A stretch of DNA of 64,000 bases from a virus. Below, one piece after another: positions 38,995 to 48,879 of the stretch (its first letter is position 1; the number at the start of each line of letters is the position of its first letter). A program made the translations under genes and the position numbers. The notes below the pieces were generated by a model. That model searched no databases. It saw only the letters and a program-made list of their open reading frames with translations, and was not told the DNA's origin. The stretch covers positions 61,710-125,709 of IMG/VR virus record IMGVR_UViG_3300015368_000213; one strand, written 5' to 3'.

Positions 38995-41145
38995 TTACGG
39001 TGCAACATATTCTTGCATTAAATATGCGCCCAAAGAGATTGCAGTTTGCTCATATGTCGTTTTTGTTGAATTTGGGCAAGAGAACATTGGATAATATGGC
39101 TGGATTCTACCAGATGTCACTGTTAATTCGCTTAATCTGTTATTAATTGTGGTCTGGTCTAACGCATCACCTTCTAATAGAGTTCCATTTAGGTCATTGT
39201 ATGATTGTGATGTATTTCCTACGATAATTTTAGTAGGATGCGCGTTTCTGATATCTGTCACAATGGTCTGTAATGCAGCCTGTAATCCAGATTGGTTGGT
39301 TGATCCTGCACTAGTCCAGCCAGCAGTAGAATGTACTCCTAGTGCTGTTGTGCAGTTATCAATAAACAACCCATCATACGAATAATATGATGAAGAAAAT
39401 AATGCATCCACTCCAGCTTTATATGCGGTTTGGAATACACTTTTTCTATAATCCCAAAGTCTACACACTCCTGGTGTAGAGCTTCCACCTGGATTTCCAG
39501 CCGTGACTCCGCTTTTAGTAAATCCAACTGGAGCAGACGAATATGAGGCAGCAACCCCATTACCTAAAGATGTTTCTATCCAAGGGAAATTAGCACCAGT
39601 ACCAGACATTATATCTCTCATTATTTGAGCATTTGGTCCTGAAGTTGAATTTATTTGTTCTTCGCTTATTAGGAAATATACCAATATTTTTACATTTGGA
39701 TTCTTTGCCTTGATAGCATCAGCAAATGCTCGTCCTTGATCTGAATTATTGGAATTAAATGGATATAATACAACAACATCATTAGTGGCTAATTGTGTGG
39801 TGTATATATCTGAACTTTGTGTGGTATAGTTAATAGAATCAACATACCATAACTGCCAACGCTTGGCAGTTGCTTCTGAGTATTTCCTGCCGCTTATAAT
39901 TGGTCTTTGCATAACAGTGTTTATTGCATTTTTCGTTACTCCAACCCCAGATAATATCTGTGCGGCAGCACTTCCCCAAGTAAAATCAGTTGCTGACCAC
40001 ACTCTACAAGTAAATTGAGTCACACTAGAAGACGCATCAAATGTTCCATCGTTATTTAACAATACATCAGTTATAGCTCCCCCAGTAACAGAAACAACTT
40101 CTACAATATCTCCAGATGCTAGATCCGGTGTGCTAGTGATACGAGAGCTTGATGTTGTATTTGGTGTTCCTATGGTAACCCAACTTCTGGCGTCTGGTGG
40201 AGTTATGGTAATAGCTTTTGTGTCTGTTGTTGATGCAGCAGTAACACGAAGCGTAGCTGATCCATAATATAAATCATATGAGCTTGGTGCATCAAATACA
40301 ACATTAAATGTTATAGTTGAATCTGTTGTAGCTGTAACAGTCTGTGGTATTGTTCTACCTCCCTGTATAATATCAACAGTACCACCAGTCAGTAGACCAC
40401 CAGTAATAACTACTCCGGTTTGGGTGGATGTTATGATATTATCAGTATCTACATTAGTGATTGTAGCAACTGCTTGTCCAGAAAAAAATGCTCCAAATAC
40501 ATGAGTTCTCTGGTATCCTTGCCCTGGTAGAAATATTATCTCAGTTTGAGAAGTTGATGATATGGCTTTAGATTCATAACTTAATCCAGAATTATATCCT
40601 GAGAATAATCCGGATGCGAATAATGTTGCTCCACCACCAGCAGTTGGTGAAATCAGTGTCCCACCATTAACCATTGCTGCCCAACCACACAATATACCAG
40701 ATGTATTGCTTGGTGTTATATACCCAGAAGACATTGATCCACCATCAATGTATGGGGGCGGTGATGCTGTATTATGGCTAGTCACATATCCAGTAGTAAT
40801 TGCACCAGAGATTTCTGCTGCTGCCAACATAATATCTTCATTTGTTTTTCCATAGGTGGCTTGCAGAGTAAGAGATCCTGTTCCAGTAATTGGAACTATG
40901 AATCTGTAAATTTCGGCGTAATTTGCAGTATCATCTATATAATCGATTTGTACTGGAGTTCCGATTGTTGCTGTACCTGATAATTTGGATATAACACAGG
41001 TATGAGGTAGCGCAGCATGTGCCATGAAAAGAACGTCCAATACATTCCCAGAAGTCACATTCAGGGAAACAGGAACTGTTCCAGCTGCTGCTGTGCCTCC
41101 ATACGCTGGACTAAATGCATCTATAATTTGAACTACTGTTGACAT
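38995..41145 (-). CDS. Tail spike with a C-terminal glycoside-hydrolase-like domain
   Basis: A 716-residue virion-type protein. Residues 1-230 are strand-rich Ig-like regions, 230-400 hold two further beta domains, one shared with the 87-residue neighbour. Residues ~415-716 look like a TIM-barrel glycosidase: RWQLWYVDSINY, DVVVLYPFNSN, NPNVKILVYFLISEEQI, YYSYDGLFIDNC and HPTKIIVGN. The 'YDGLFIDN' strand end with an acidic residue recalls the putative glycosidase families near GH114/GHL15; the exact family is unsure. It probably digests host surface glycan. No transmembrane or signal segment. Confidence 0.65.
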   Translation of the reverse strand: MSTVVQIIDAFSPAYGGTAAAGTVPVSLNVTSGNVLDVLFMAHAALPHTCVISKLSGTATIGTPVQIDYIDDTANYAEIYRFIVPITGTGSLTLQATYGKTNEDIMLAAAEISGAITTGYVTSHNTASPPPYIDGGSMSSGYITPSNTSGILCGWAAMVNGGTLISPTAGGGATLFASGLFSGYNSGLSYESKAISSTSQTEIIFLPGQGYQRTHVFGAFFSGQAVATITNVDTDNIITSTQTGVVITGGLLTGGTVDIIQGGRTIPQTVTATTDSTITFNVVFDAPSSYDLYYGSATLRVTAASTTDTKAITITPPDARSWVTIGTPNTTSSSRITSTPDLASGDIVEVVSVTGGAITDVLLNNDGTFDASSSVTQFTCRVWSATDFTWGSAAAQILSGVGVTKNAINTVMQRPIISGRKYSEATAKRWQLWYVDSINYTTQSSDIYTTQLATNDVVVLYPFNSNNSDQGRAFADAIKAKNPNVKILVYFLISEEQINSTSGPNAQIMRDIMSGTGANFPWIETSLGNGVAASYSSAPVGFTKSGVTAGNPGGSSTPGVCRLWDYRKSVFQTAYKAGVDALFSSSYYSYDGLFIDNCTTALGVHSTAGWTSAGSTNQSGLQAALQTIVTDIRNAHPTKIIVGNTSQSYNDLNGTLLEGDALDQTTINNRLSELTVTSGRIQPYYPMFSCPNSTKTTYEQTAISLGAYLMQEYVAP

Positions 41146-41168
41146 TAGTAATTATTCTCCAAAAGTTA

Positions 41169-44100
41169 TCATGCGTGGTTATATAACCAGTTATATGCAG
41201 TAACACCATATCCATCCGCAGGAGTACCTTCTTTATCTTTCGTTAGAACGTTTTCGCCTTCTTTACTATGTTCAAAATCATACCATCCAGCAGCATTGAT
41301 TTGCCAGAAAATTACCCCTGCCCCATAAGTATCTGCCCATGTTGTTATGTCGGTGATCCATTGAGATCCACTAGCACCAGGATAAGTAACTTCGCCTGTC
41401 TCTGTACATACAAGTGGATAAGTCTGCATAATAGTTTGTACGGTAGGCCAATTTGCTGGCATTGACCATTGTGATCCTTGATTATCCCACCCGATTCCGG
41501 TTCCTGATGGAACGCTGATTTGTAAACCTGTGCCACCTCCAGTGGAAGATTCTTGTACTAAGTTTCCGGTTGGTAGATGGTTTTGTAAGAACAATCCACG
41601 AGATTCATCATCAGCAAATGAAATTCCAGTGACTACCCCACCAGATGAAATTGAATCGATTGTAGCAGTTGCTTTTTTAAGGCAAGCGTTACTTGGTCTT
41701 GCGAATTTGACTGTATTACCTACTGCATAACCGTTTCCGCCAGCTGTAATGGTTGCTGCTTTAATTTTCTGTGTTGGTGGATATGGGTGCCACGCCACAG
41801 CAAGATTACTGGCTGAATCTGTGGGTATATTAGCCAATACGCCAGATAGATCATCATTCCATCCATTGCCACTCACCATGCATACATTGGTTGCTCCGGC
41901 TGCTCGTACCGCGTTCAACATTTCCTGCATACCAGCAATGCGCCATGTAGCATTTGCGTTGCTGATTGTGGCTGTGATGTTGAGGCTTAGACTTGAGTAA
42001 AATGTTGCGTAAGCACTGCGTAATTGGGATATCCCCGGATCGCTAGGATGTATAGGATCTATAGAACCTTGTGTAATATTTCCTAATGCATATCTATTTA
42101 CGCCATTCATAATCCATGGATTGGATGTAATGACTGCTGCTAATGCGGTGTTATAATTGACAGTATTACTACCATGTTGTAAATCAGCGGCATAGGGAAT
42201 AGTATCCCAAAGTACTGTACGACCAAGAGCTTTTACTTTGTTTGATAATGTTAGAATGTTTGCACTCCATGCAGTTAATGCTCCTTGAGTACCATCGCCT
42301 GAATCATTGGTGCCCATTGCGAATTCAACAAACCGAGTAGGGAATAGTGTTAGTACTTCATCAATAAGTCCTAACCAATTACTGCAACTCCACCCTGGAA
42401 TGCCACCATTGACCATCAATGGATAGTCGCCAGCCGCCCATCCACCAGCGGCATTTGCAAGGTCTGGAAATGCGCTAGTAGCATTTCCTTGATTTTTGTA
42501 TAATAAAGAATTGGCACTTATCGAGTCACCTATAATCAGCACTGAGTTTGGTAGACCATAGGTTGAATCATATAGGTCGCACTTGATTTCAATATCAGAA
42601 TTTCCTGCACTACCTTCACTGGCGGTGAAATATATCTCCACCCACTTCCAGTCTCCGGTCATACTTACTGTGTGCATACGTTTGGTATATTTGTTTCCTG
42701 TGATAGTTTCTATGGTATACCAACCACTTGTTGGACGTGCACCGGCTCCAGCTGTATTCACACGAATTTGATATGATCCAGGGCAGTTGTAGTATGTACC
42801 ACCGCCCGTTAGGTCTGGTCTAAACCCATAAGTAGCATCCTGCATCCAGAATAGCGTTACGTTGCGCAATCCAGCACTTACTTTATCGCCAATATAAAAC
42901 GAACAATATTGTCCGTTTACTGTTCCACTGCTGCGCCATCTATTATTATAGTTATTGCTTACCAAGTCAGCAGCAGTACCGCTTGAAACACTAGGTGCCT
43001 GAGATAGACTACGTGAAATTAGCGTTGCGCCTTTGCGTCCTGCGGTACGATTTAAACTGCCAGTGGAGAATGATCCAGACCAATCTTTAAAATATACTTT
43101 ACTGTTAGTTGGATCATAACCGATGACTGTAGCTGTAGTTCCGCCTTGTGTGATTGTATCGCCTGGCCACAAATTAACACCTGTGTAAGCCGATAAATCT
43201 ACCATGTTAATTTGTCTATATGTGCTATTATTACTATTTCCAATTGCTTGATCTACATAGCCGCCTTCCATGAGAGTGACAAATGGTGCGGTGATTTGAT
43301 AACCATTGCCGGATACTGTACCACTGTTTCCAGTAGTGGTAAGCGTAGTTGGCGTGTTACTGATGATTGTTGATTGATCACCAGTTGTTGTGTTCTTGAG
43401 CGTCCCTCCTGCAAACTGATTAATTTTCCAGCTCTTGGTGTTATCGACCAATGTAGTACCACTACCACCTGTTGCAGTTCCAGTACGAGCTGGTTGTAAC
43501 GTACCATTCTGCTGACCAAGGGTAGGTTCATTGAACAACTCAAACATCACTGACGTGTCGCCCTTAAAAGTATTTGCAACTGATGTCCAAAAAGGTATAC
43601 TATTATCATAATTAGCCATACAATCTTGTTGCATAGGTGCGATATTGGATGGACTAGTCCAATGTAAATCTAAAATTACAAAAGCACCATTTGATTTTGC
43701 TGCTGCGACTTGTGATATGATTGATGTGCGATAGTTCTGACCAGGATCACTGACGTGTAATTTACCATCAGTATCATATGTCCATGTGTTATTCCACGCA
43801 GCTTCGTTTAATGGGATACGAACGCAATTGACCTTCCAGTCTGAATATACATGCGCAGGAGGACTATTTCCTCCAGATGGATCAGTTGGTGACCATCCCT
43901 GAATTGGTGCATATTCATTACCTGCAATATTCCACCCACGCAATTGAATAGTTTGTCCAGAACTACTTACTAATTGATTTCCACTAACACTTATTGCAGC
44001 AGTAGTAACAACTGGAGCATTTGTTGTTGCGCTTATGATATTAGAATCCGTGCTTCCATATGCGTTAGTGGTATGTATTCTAATATTATACGCAGTTGAT

Positions 44101-44642
44101 GATGTTAATCCTGATAAAGTATATAATGTAGCACCTACTGTTATTGAAGATCCATATGTAGTCCAACTAGAATCGCTTGCTAATTTATACTGAACAGCCC
44201 AAGAAGTAGCATTTGATCCACCAGATATCGTAAATGGTAAGGATGTTGAATTTGGACTTCCCGCTGTTAATGTAGGCGCAACTGGTGCCGATGTGTCTAT
44301 TTGTGTTGCTGGTGATAATGTAGAACTATACACTGTATAGTATGTATTAGTGCATTTTATTCGTATGTCATACGTTGTGTTTTGTGATAAACTTGTTATT
44401 GTATAAGACTGATCACCAACAGTTAATGTTGTTCCACCAGTACCCCAAGAACCTATAGAGGTTTTATATTGTAGTACCCAACCAGTTGCATTTGATCCAC
44501 CAGAAATCGAAAATGTGATTGAATTGATGGTGCTAGATGTAAATGTTAATGTTGGGGCAGTTATAGCATTCGTTGGGTTCGAATGTTTTCTACCACCAGA
44601 AGTAGATAAGCTCCAAGATTTAGAATTTACATTTTTTGGCAT
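41169..44642 (-). CDS. GH5 cellulase-like tail protein with an SGNH hydrolase inserted in the barrel
   Basis: A 1157-residue protein. Residues ~27-115 and ~117-208 are two fibronectin-III-like domains. At ~214 a GH5 domain begins (LVSSSGQTIQLRGWN, VNCVRIPLNEAAW, FVILDLHW) with the acid/base Glu372 in FELFNEP. A block of about 500 residues then intervenes, containing a beta domain and an SGNH/GDSL hydrolase (Ser707 in GDS, Asn779 in GTND, Asp862 and His865 in DPIHP). GH5 resumes with MLNAVRAAGATNVCMVSG and the likely nucleophile Glu1081 in CTETGEV, then VIFWQINAAGW. It probably cuts and deacetylates a host polysaccharide. Confidence 0.82.
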   Translation of the reverse strand: MPKNVNSKSWSLSTSGGRKHSNPTNAITAPTLTFTSSTINSITFSISGGSNATGWVLQYKTSIGSWGTGGTTLTVGDQSYTITSLSQNTTYDIRIKCTNTYYTVYSSTLSPATQIDTSAPVAPTLTAGSPNSTSLPFTISGGSNATSWAVQYKLASDSSWTTYGSSITVGATLYTLSGLTSSTAYNIRIHTTNAYGSTDSNIISATTNAPVVTTAAISVSGNQLVSSSGQTIQLRGWNIAGNEYAPIQGWSPTDPSGGNSPPAHVYSDWKVNCVRIPLNEAAWNNTWTYDTDGKLHVSDPGQNYRTSIISQVAAAKSNGAFVILDLHWTSPSNIAPMQQDCMANYDNSIPFWTSVANTFKGDTSVMFELFNEPTLGQQNGTLQPARTGTATGGSGTTLVDNTKSWKINQFAGGTLKNTTTGDQSTIISNTPTTLTTTGNSGTVSGNGYQITAPFVTLMEGGYVDQAIGNSNNSTYRQINMVDLSAYTGVNLWPGDTITQGGTTATVIGYDPTNSKVYFKDWSGSFSTGSLNRTAGRKGATLISRSLSQAPSVSSGTAADLVSNNYNNRWRSSGTVNGQYCSFYIGDKVSAGLRNVTLFWMQDATYGFRPDLTGGGTYYNCPGSYQIRVNTAGAGARPTSGWYTIETITGNKYTKRMHTVSMTGDWKWVEIYFTASEGSAGNSDIEIKCDLYDSTYGLPNSVLIIGDSISANSLLYKNQGNATSAFPDLANAAGGWAAGDYPLMVNGGIPGWSCSNWLGLIDEVLTLFPTRFVEFAMGTNDSGDGTQGALTAWSANILTLSNKVKALGRTVLWDTIPYAADLQHGSNTVNYNTALAAVITSNPWIMNGVNRYALGNITQGSIDPIHPSDPGISQLRSAYATFYSSLSLNITATISNANATWRIAGMQEMLNAVRAAGATNVCMVSGNGWNDDLSGVLANIPTDSASNLAVAWHPYPPTQKIKAATITAGGNGYAVGNTVKFARPSNACLKKATATIDSISSGGVVTGISFADDESRGLFLQNHLPTGNLVQESSTGGGTGLQISVPSGTGIGWDNQGSQWSMPANWPTVQTIMQTYPLVCTETGEVTYPGASGSQWITDITTWADTYGAGVIFWQINAAGWYDFEHSKEGENVLTKDKEGTPADGYGVTAYNWLYNHA

Positions 44643-44652
44643 AATATTAACC

Positions 44653-45087
44653 TTAGAATATTAGAGACAATGCTAATTCAGTCACTGTTCCGGATACAGC
44701 AGACACAGAAACCCACACGAAACTATTTGCGGGTATTACATTGTTTGTAAATGATGTTGTAGTTGTTCCTGTGGTACTGGATGTCACGGTTATTCCTCCA
44801 GTGACAACTTCTGTTCCTGATGTTGATCTATCTGAGGCATATTTAATTGTAAATGTCACGCTTGGTGATGATGTTCCCACCAAAACAGAATGTATTTCTG
44901 TTAAATACAGATCATATGATGTATGAAACATTGTAAATGTATCAGATGGGGTTGGTGTTGGGATTGTTATGGACTTTGTATTCTGGTTCTTTAATAACCA
45001 TTTAGTACCATTCCAATACCATGTGTGCATCCCATAAGAAAATGATTGATTTGTATTAGGTGATGATGGAAATGTTATTGATGTCAT
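44653..45087 (-). CDS. Small tail-associated protein with shared N-terminal module
   Basis: A 144-residue protein. The first ~30 residues (TFPSSPNTNQSFSYGMHTWYWNGTKW) are a divergent copy of the N-terminal module of the larger spikes. The rest is a compact Thr/Ser-rich beta domain (SVTFTIKYASDRSTSG, then VWVSVSAVSGTVTEL). It probably attaches to the same baseplate or fibre site. An exact TATAAATA lies 22 bases upstream. Confidence 0.7.
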   Translation of the reverse strand: MTSITFPSSPNTNQSFSYGMHTWYWNGTKWLLKNQNTKSITIPTPTPSDTFTMFHTSYDLYLTEIHSVLVGTSSPSVTFTIKYASDRSTSGTEVVTGGITVTSSTTGTTTTSFTNNVIPANSFVWVSVSAVSGTVTELALSLIF

Positions 45088-45107
45088 TTAATTACTCCGT
45101 GATTACA

Positions 45108-46871
45108 TTATTTATATAAAGATATGGCGTATAGGTAATTCCATTTAAATATATCACTGGTAGTCATCCCCATATGGTTACTATCATTCCATACTCCAGC
45201 AATCCTTCCTCTGGAATTCAATCCTACTGGGTTTTCTGGTGGTTTATCGGAATCGAATAGCACCATTAGCTGCATTGGTATATTATTTTGATTTATCGAT
45301 GTACTTAATGAATAATAACTAGTGGATCCACTAGCAAGTGCGGTTAAATTGCTATTAATGACAGATACTCCTCTGCATCTCCCCGTCCATATTGCCGAAT
45401 ATGTCAACGGATTACTCTGTTGTGGTGAATATTCATTCAATCCAGCATAACCATATGGGTAAGATGCTATTCGCATATCACTCACATTTATAGTAGAATC
45501 GGTATGGGCAAATGGTTCGAAAATAAATCTGTTACTTTGCTCCGTCCATCCACCATGAACAATTACTTGCGCATCTTGAACGATATCGACATCGGAGTTT
45601 GGTCCAAAATTTGTGTCGTATGATCTGGCTCCACCCCTCATCATGCGTATACCTTGTGCACCTAAACCAAATCCACAATTTCTTATTTCTATATTAACTG
45701 CATTCCAGTTATCTATTTCTATTCCAGCTGCGCCTTTATGTGGATCACCTAATCCATAATCACCAAGTGATGATAATGCTGTCCAAGTTCCACCAGAAGT
45801 TCCTCCTGCTGTACAATACCACCCAACCGGAGATCCATATCCACCAGCAGCAGTCCAATTTAAAATATGTTGTCCGGTGTGCCATGTTCCGGTTGTTGGT
45901 GCGGATGTAATACCATTTGGCGGACCATCAATCCATATAGAATAATTATTATAATCATTAACTGATTGTCTACCCGCACCAGTATCATCATAAAAATTCC
46001 AATTATTTGTGTTGTTGGTGAATGGGTATGAATTGATATCTTCATTGGTTATAACAGTTGCAACAGTAAATTTAGCTTTGTTGGCATAGCTTGCTGCATA
46101 ATTGGTATCAGCTAATGATTGATTTATTGCTGCTTGTATTGCATGTATTGTAAGTGTTTCTCCAACGGCATAACTTCTACCATTACTGGTGATTGTTGCT
46201 GATGTCACTATACCACCAGACACGATAAGTTTTGCTCTGGCGAAGCTACCAGCTGCTGTGATAGAATCCAATACAACATCATTGTATGTCCCATTAGGAA
46301 GTCCGACTCCAGCAGTATTGATTGTGACTGTTTTTAATCCCCTACGATGATCACCTGAATAAGGTGTGCATAGATAAAATCTATGCTCACTATTGTTGAT
46401 GCTACCAGTTAATCGTATTCCAGCTCCACCATCAGCTGCCCAATTCACATAAACCTTTTCATAATTCCAAGCCGCATTAGAATGATTGTTTTCTCCACTA
46501 ACCCAAGATACGTGTGTATTGATTCCATACTTGCATGATTGACGTAGATTTATAGTAATACCGAAATTAGGATCGCCCCAGTGTGATGCATTGTAACACC
46601 CAACAAATTTAAATAATGGTTGATCTGTTGGTAGTCCAGTGTAATTTAATTCTGGTCCTTGCCCTTGATCTACTTTATTTGGTTCAGAACTTCTTATGCT
46701 AAATTGTCCTAATCCAGTAAACACTTGTGGAGTTTGTATATTGAATTTACCATTGATAACTGCCGTTTTTCCATAGGCAGCAGCTTGCTGTAATAGATAT
46801 GCAAATGCTGCGCCGTTATCAGCAACCGATTCGCTCATTCCAACCGATGTTGCTAAAATTATATCACTCAT
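45108..46871 (-). CDS. Beta-helix tail spike (pectate-lyase-like fold)
   Basis: A 587-residue protein with a spike-type opening (NGAAFAYLLQQAAAYGKTAVINGKF) leading into parallel beta-helix-like rungs (IEIDNWNAVNIEIRNCGFGLG, INVSDMRIASY, GVSVINSNLTA). A small inserted domain (SGGIVTSATITSNGRSYAVG) resembles one in the GH5 protein. No clear catalytic motif is seen. Its start overlaps the stop of the next spike upstream (ATGA). Confidence 0.65.
   Translation of the reverse strand: MSDIILATSVGMSESVADNGAAFAYLLQQAAAYGKTAVINGKFNIQTPQVFTGLGQFSIRSSEPNKVDQGQGPELNYTGLPTDQPLFKFVGCYNASHWGDPNFGITINLRQSCKYGINTHVSWVSGENNHSNAAWNYEKVYVNWAADGGAGIRLTGSINNSEHRFYLCTPYSGDHRRGLKTVTINTAGVGLPNGTYNDVVLDSITAAGSFARAKLIVSGGIVTSATITSNGRSYAVGETLTIHAIQAAINQSLADTNYAASYANKAKFTVATVITNEDINSYPFTNNTNNWNFYDDTGAGRQSVNDYNNYSIWIDGPPNGITSAPTTGTWHTGQHILNWTAAGGYGSPVGWYCTAGGTSGGTWTALSSLGDYGLGDPHKGAAGIEIDNWNAVNIEIRNCGFGLGAQGIRMMRGGARSYDTNFGPNSDVDIVQDAQVIVHGGWTEQSNRFIFEPFAHTDSTINVSDMRIASYPYGYAGLNEYSPQQSNPLTYSAIWTGRCRGVSVINSNLTALASGSTSYYSLSTSINQNNIPMQLMVLFDSDKPPENPVGLNSRGRIAGVWNDSNHMGMTTSDIFKWNYLYAISLYK
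45109..45116 (-). promoter_or_regulatory. Exact TATAAATA late promoter before the 144-residue protein
   Basis: The minus strand carries TATAAATA overlapping the stop of the preceding spike gene and 22 bases before the ATG at 45087. Confidence 0.7.
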
Positions 46872-48868
46872 ATTACCGTTCCCCCATTTACGAAATTGGT
46901 AGAACCAAGTTCGGAAAAGTTTCTTATTGCCCCAATACCAGACACTCTAATTGCTCTTGGTGCAGTACAAACCGAATTGCCATATGACATTGCTACCAAT
47001 GGTGCGTTTACATGGCTTGATACCACTTTACAGAATGCATCTGTTGTGTTTTGTGGTGATGTATAATCAGACTCCTCATCTATACCATCAATCACAATAC
47101 TATCCGAGCAATCCTTTAATAATACTGCGTAAGGAGAATAACTTGTTCTTATGTATGTATCTCTTATACGAATTATACCAGTGACATTATTAAAATCTAA
47201 GTATCCTTGATCAGAAACTTGCATAGTCTGACTTGTGTATGTGCCGCCAATAGAAACCTGCCAGCTATTGACAGAACCACTTACGATAGAACCCAAACTA
47301 ACAATACCACCATATCCACCATTTACATATATGGTCATCCCCACAGTTAAATATGGACTACCAGTAGTTGTTAGTGTCGTACCGGAGCATGATGCTGTTA
47401 CTGTATAGGTTATATTTGGTATATACATTCTAAGTGGTGTTCCCGATGATCCATATGTTCCACCAATACTTACTTGATAAGAACTTCCTGACCCACTTAC
47501 AATTCTTCCTAATGCATTACCAGACGCATCTAAAAGCATTTCACCTAATTTCATATTACCTGATCCAGCAGTAATAGTCACCGTTGTGCCGGAGCAATAT
47601 CCGAGAACAGGAACCCATGTATTGATTGCTCCCTCTGCCCATAGAACAGGAGAACTATGATCCCATGTGGCTAGATCACAATTAGTAAATCTTGTCCAGC
47701 TCATATCATGGAAATTATAATTCCAATTACTAATCCCGTATGATGTTCCATATGATGCTGTTGGTGTGCCACCTAACCCACGAACACAGCCAGTAAGTAT
47801 TTGTGGTGTTAATGTAAATGATTGCGCTGAATTCTTAGTCACCAAATCAATTACTGATGTTGGAGCATTCAATGCTATGTAATTTGATGTTGTTAATTTT
47901 AATGTATTACTATCAATTACTACCACATAATAAATAGTTCCATTAGTAAGTTCGCTAATTGCAGTTCCTGTGTATTTAACAGCGTATCCAGTCTGCAATC
48001 CATGACTATTCCATACAATAGAATTTGTCGTTAAATTAACGTTGGTATCTGATGCTAATATAGACGGGCTACTTGCTGCTTTCCCAGTATAAGATATGCG
48101 TTCAACTGTATACGCATTAGCGGCACCGCTTATCATATCAAATACACCAGAAGTAGTAGTGAAAACTGAAGCATTTGCTACTGGGAATGTAGTTTGGCTT
48201 GATGTTATTCCACTTGATCCAGTAGCAGTAGTGGTTGCAACATATTGTAATCCGTAGCTTGGTGTCGCAAATTTACTTTGCATGGAAGCATTCCAGCTAT
48301 TCTTCGATGTCAAATAAACATTGAGACCACTATCCGTGGACATTCCACATCTATCAAAAATCCAACCTTCACCACCAAAATTATATATTCCTGCATATTG
48401 GAATTTGCCTGTTATTATAACGCCAACAAATCTATTATCCCATCCTGCATAATCTCCACCCCAAGGCTGGATAGTTCTTTGGTGGAATATTGCGCATCTT
48501 GGTATTGACCCAGCTGTGGAATTTCCACTGATGGTGATACCATTAAAAATAATATTGCTACTACCAGAAAGATCAATTCCTTGGGATGTTGATCCCGAAA
48601 CAAAAAGGTTAGAAATTCCGGATTGGTATGCATTTTTCCTATTCATTGAGAAAAATTGCAATCCATCACCGGATGCTGCGCCTGTAATATTTGTTATGTT
48701 CAGGTCAGTGATTCTATGATTACCCAAATAGATATTTCGTATACCCGACGCTAATGCTGTATCTATGCATGTTTGTATAGCAGCAGTATCATCAGTGCCG
48801 AGGTTACTTACCCCATTACAATCTCCAACTGCGCCAAACTCAAATGGTGTTAAATATGGTGTTATCAT
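46868..48868 (-). CDS. Beta-helix tail spike with pectate-lyase-type N-terminus
   Basis: A 666-residue spike. The first 40 residues (FEFGAVGDCNGVSNLGTDDT, AAIQTCIDTAL) are the typical entry to the pectate-lyase superfamily beta helix, followed by rungs such as GIDLSGSSNIIFNGITISG. Three small inserted beta domains recur (CSGTTVTITAGSGNMKLGE, CSGTTLTTTGSPYLTVG and an earlier one), and similar units occur in the 2775-residue spike. It ends overlapping the next gene. Confidence 0.72.
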   Translation of the reverse strand: MITPYLTPFEFGAVGDCNGVSNLGTDDTAAIQTCIDTALASGIRNIYLGNHRITDLNITNITGAASGDGLQFFSMNRKNAYQSGISNLFVSGSTSQGIDLSGSSNIIFNGITISGNSTAGSIPRCAIFHQRTIQPWGGDYAGWDNRFVGVIITGKFQYAGIYNFGGEGWIFDRCGMSTDSGLNVYLTSKNSWNASMQSKFATPSYGLQYVATTTATGSSGITSSQTTFPVANASVFTTTSGVFDMISGAANAYTVERISYTGKAASSPSILASDTNVNLTTNSIVWNSHGLQTGYAVKYTGTAISELTNGTIYYVVVIDSNTLKLTTSNYIALNAPTSVIDLVTKNSAQSFTLTPQILTGCVRGLGGTPTASYGTSYGISNWNYNFHDMSWTRFTNCDLATWDHSSPVLWAEGAINTWVPVLGYCSGTTVTITAGSGNMKLGEMLLDASGNALGRIVSGSGSSYQVSIGGTYGSSGTPLRMYIPNITYTVTASCSGTTLTTTGSPYLTVGMTIYVNGGYGGIVSLGSIVSGSVNSWQVSIGGTYTSQTMQVSDQGYLDFNNVTGIIRIRDTYIRTSYSPYAVLLKDCSDSIVIDGIDEESDYTSPQNTTDAFCKVVSSHVNAPLVAMSYGNSVCTAPRAIRVSGIGAIRNFSELGSTNFVNGGTVI

Positions 48869-48879
48869 TTATTTTATCC

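Noticed and set aside
38992-38999. CGTAAATA as a further late promoter before the 87-residue gene
   Set aside because: It is only nine bases before the start codon, far closer than the other sites, and would leave no leader.
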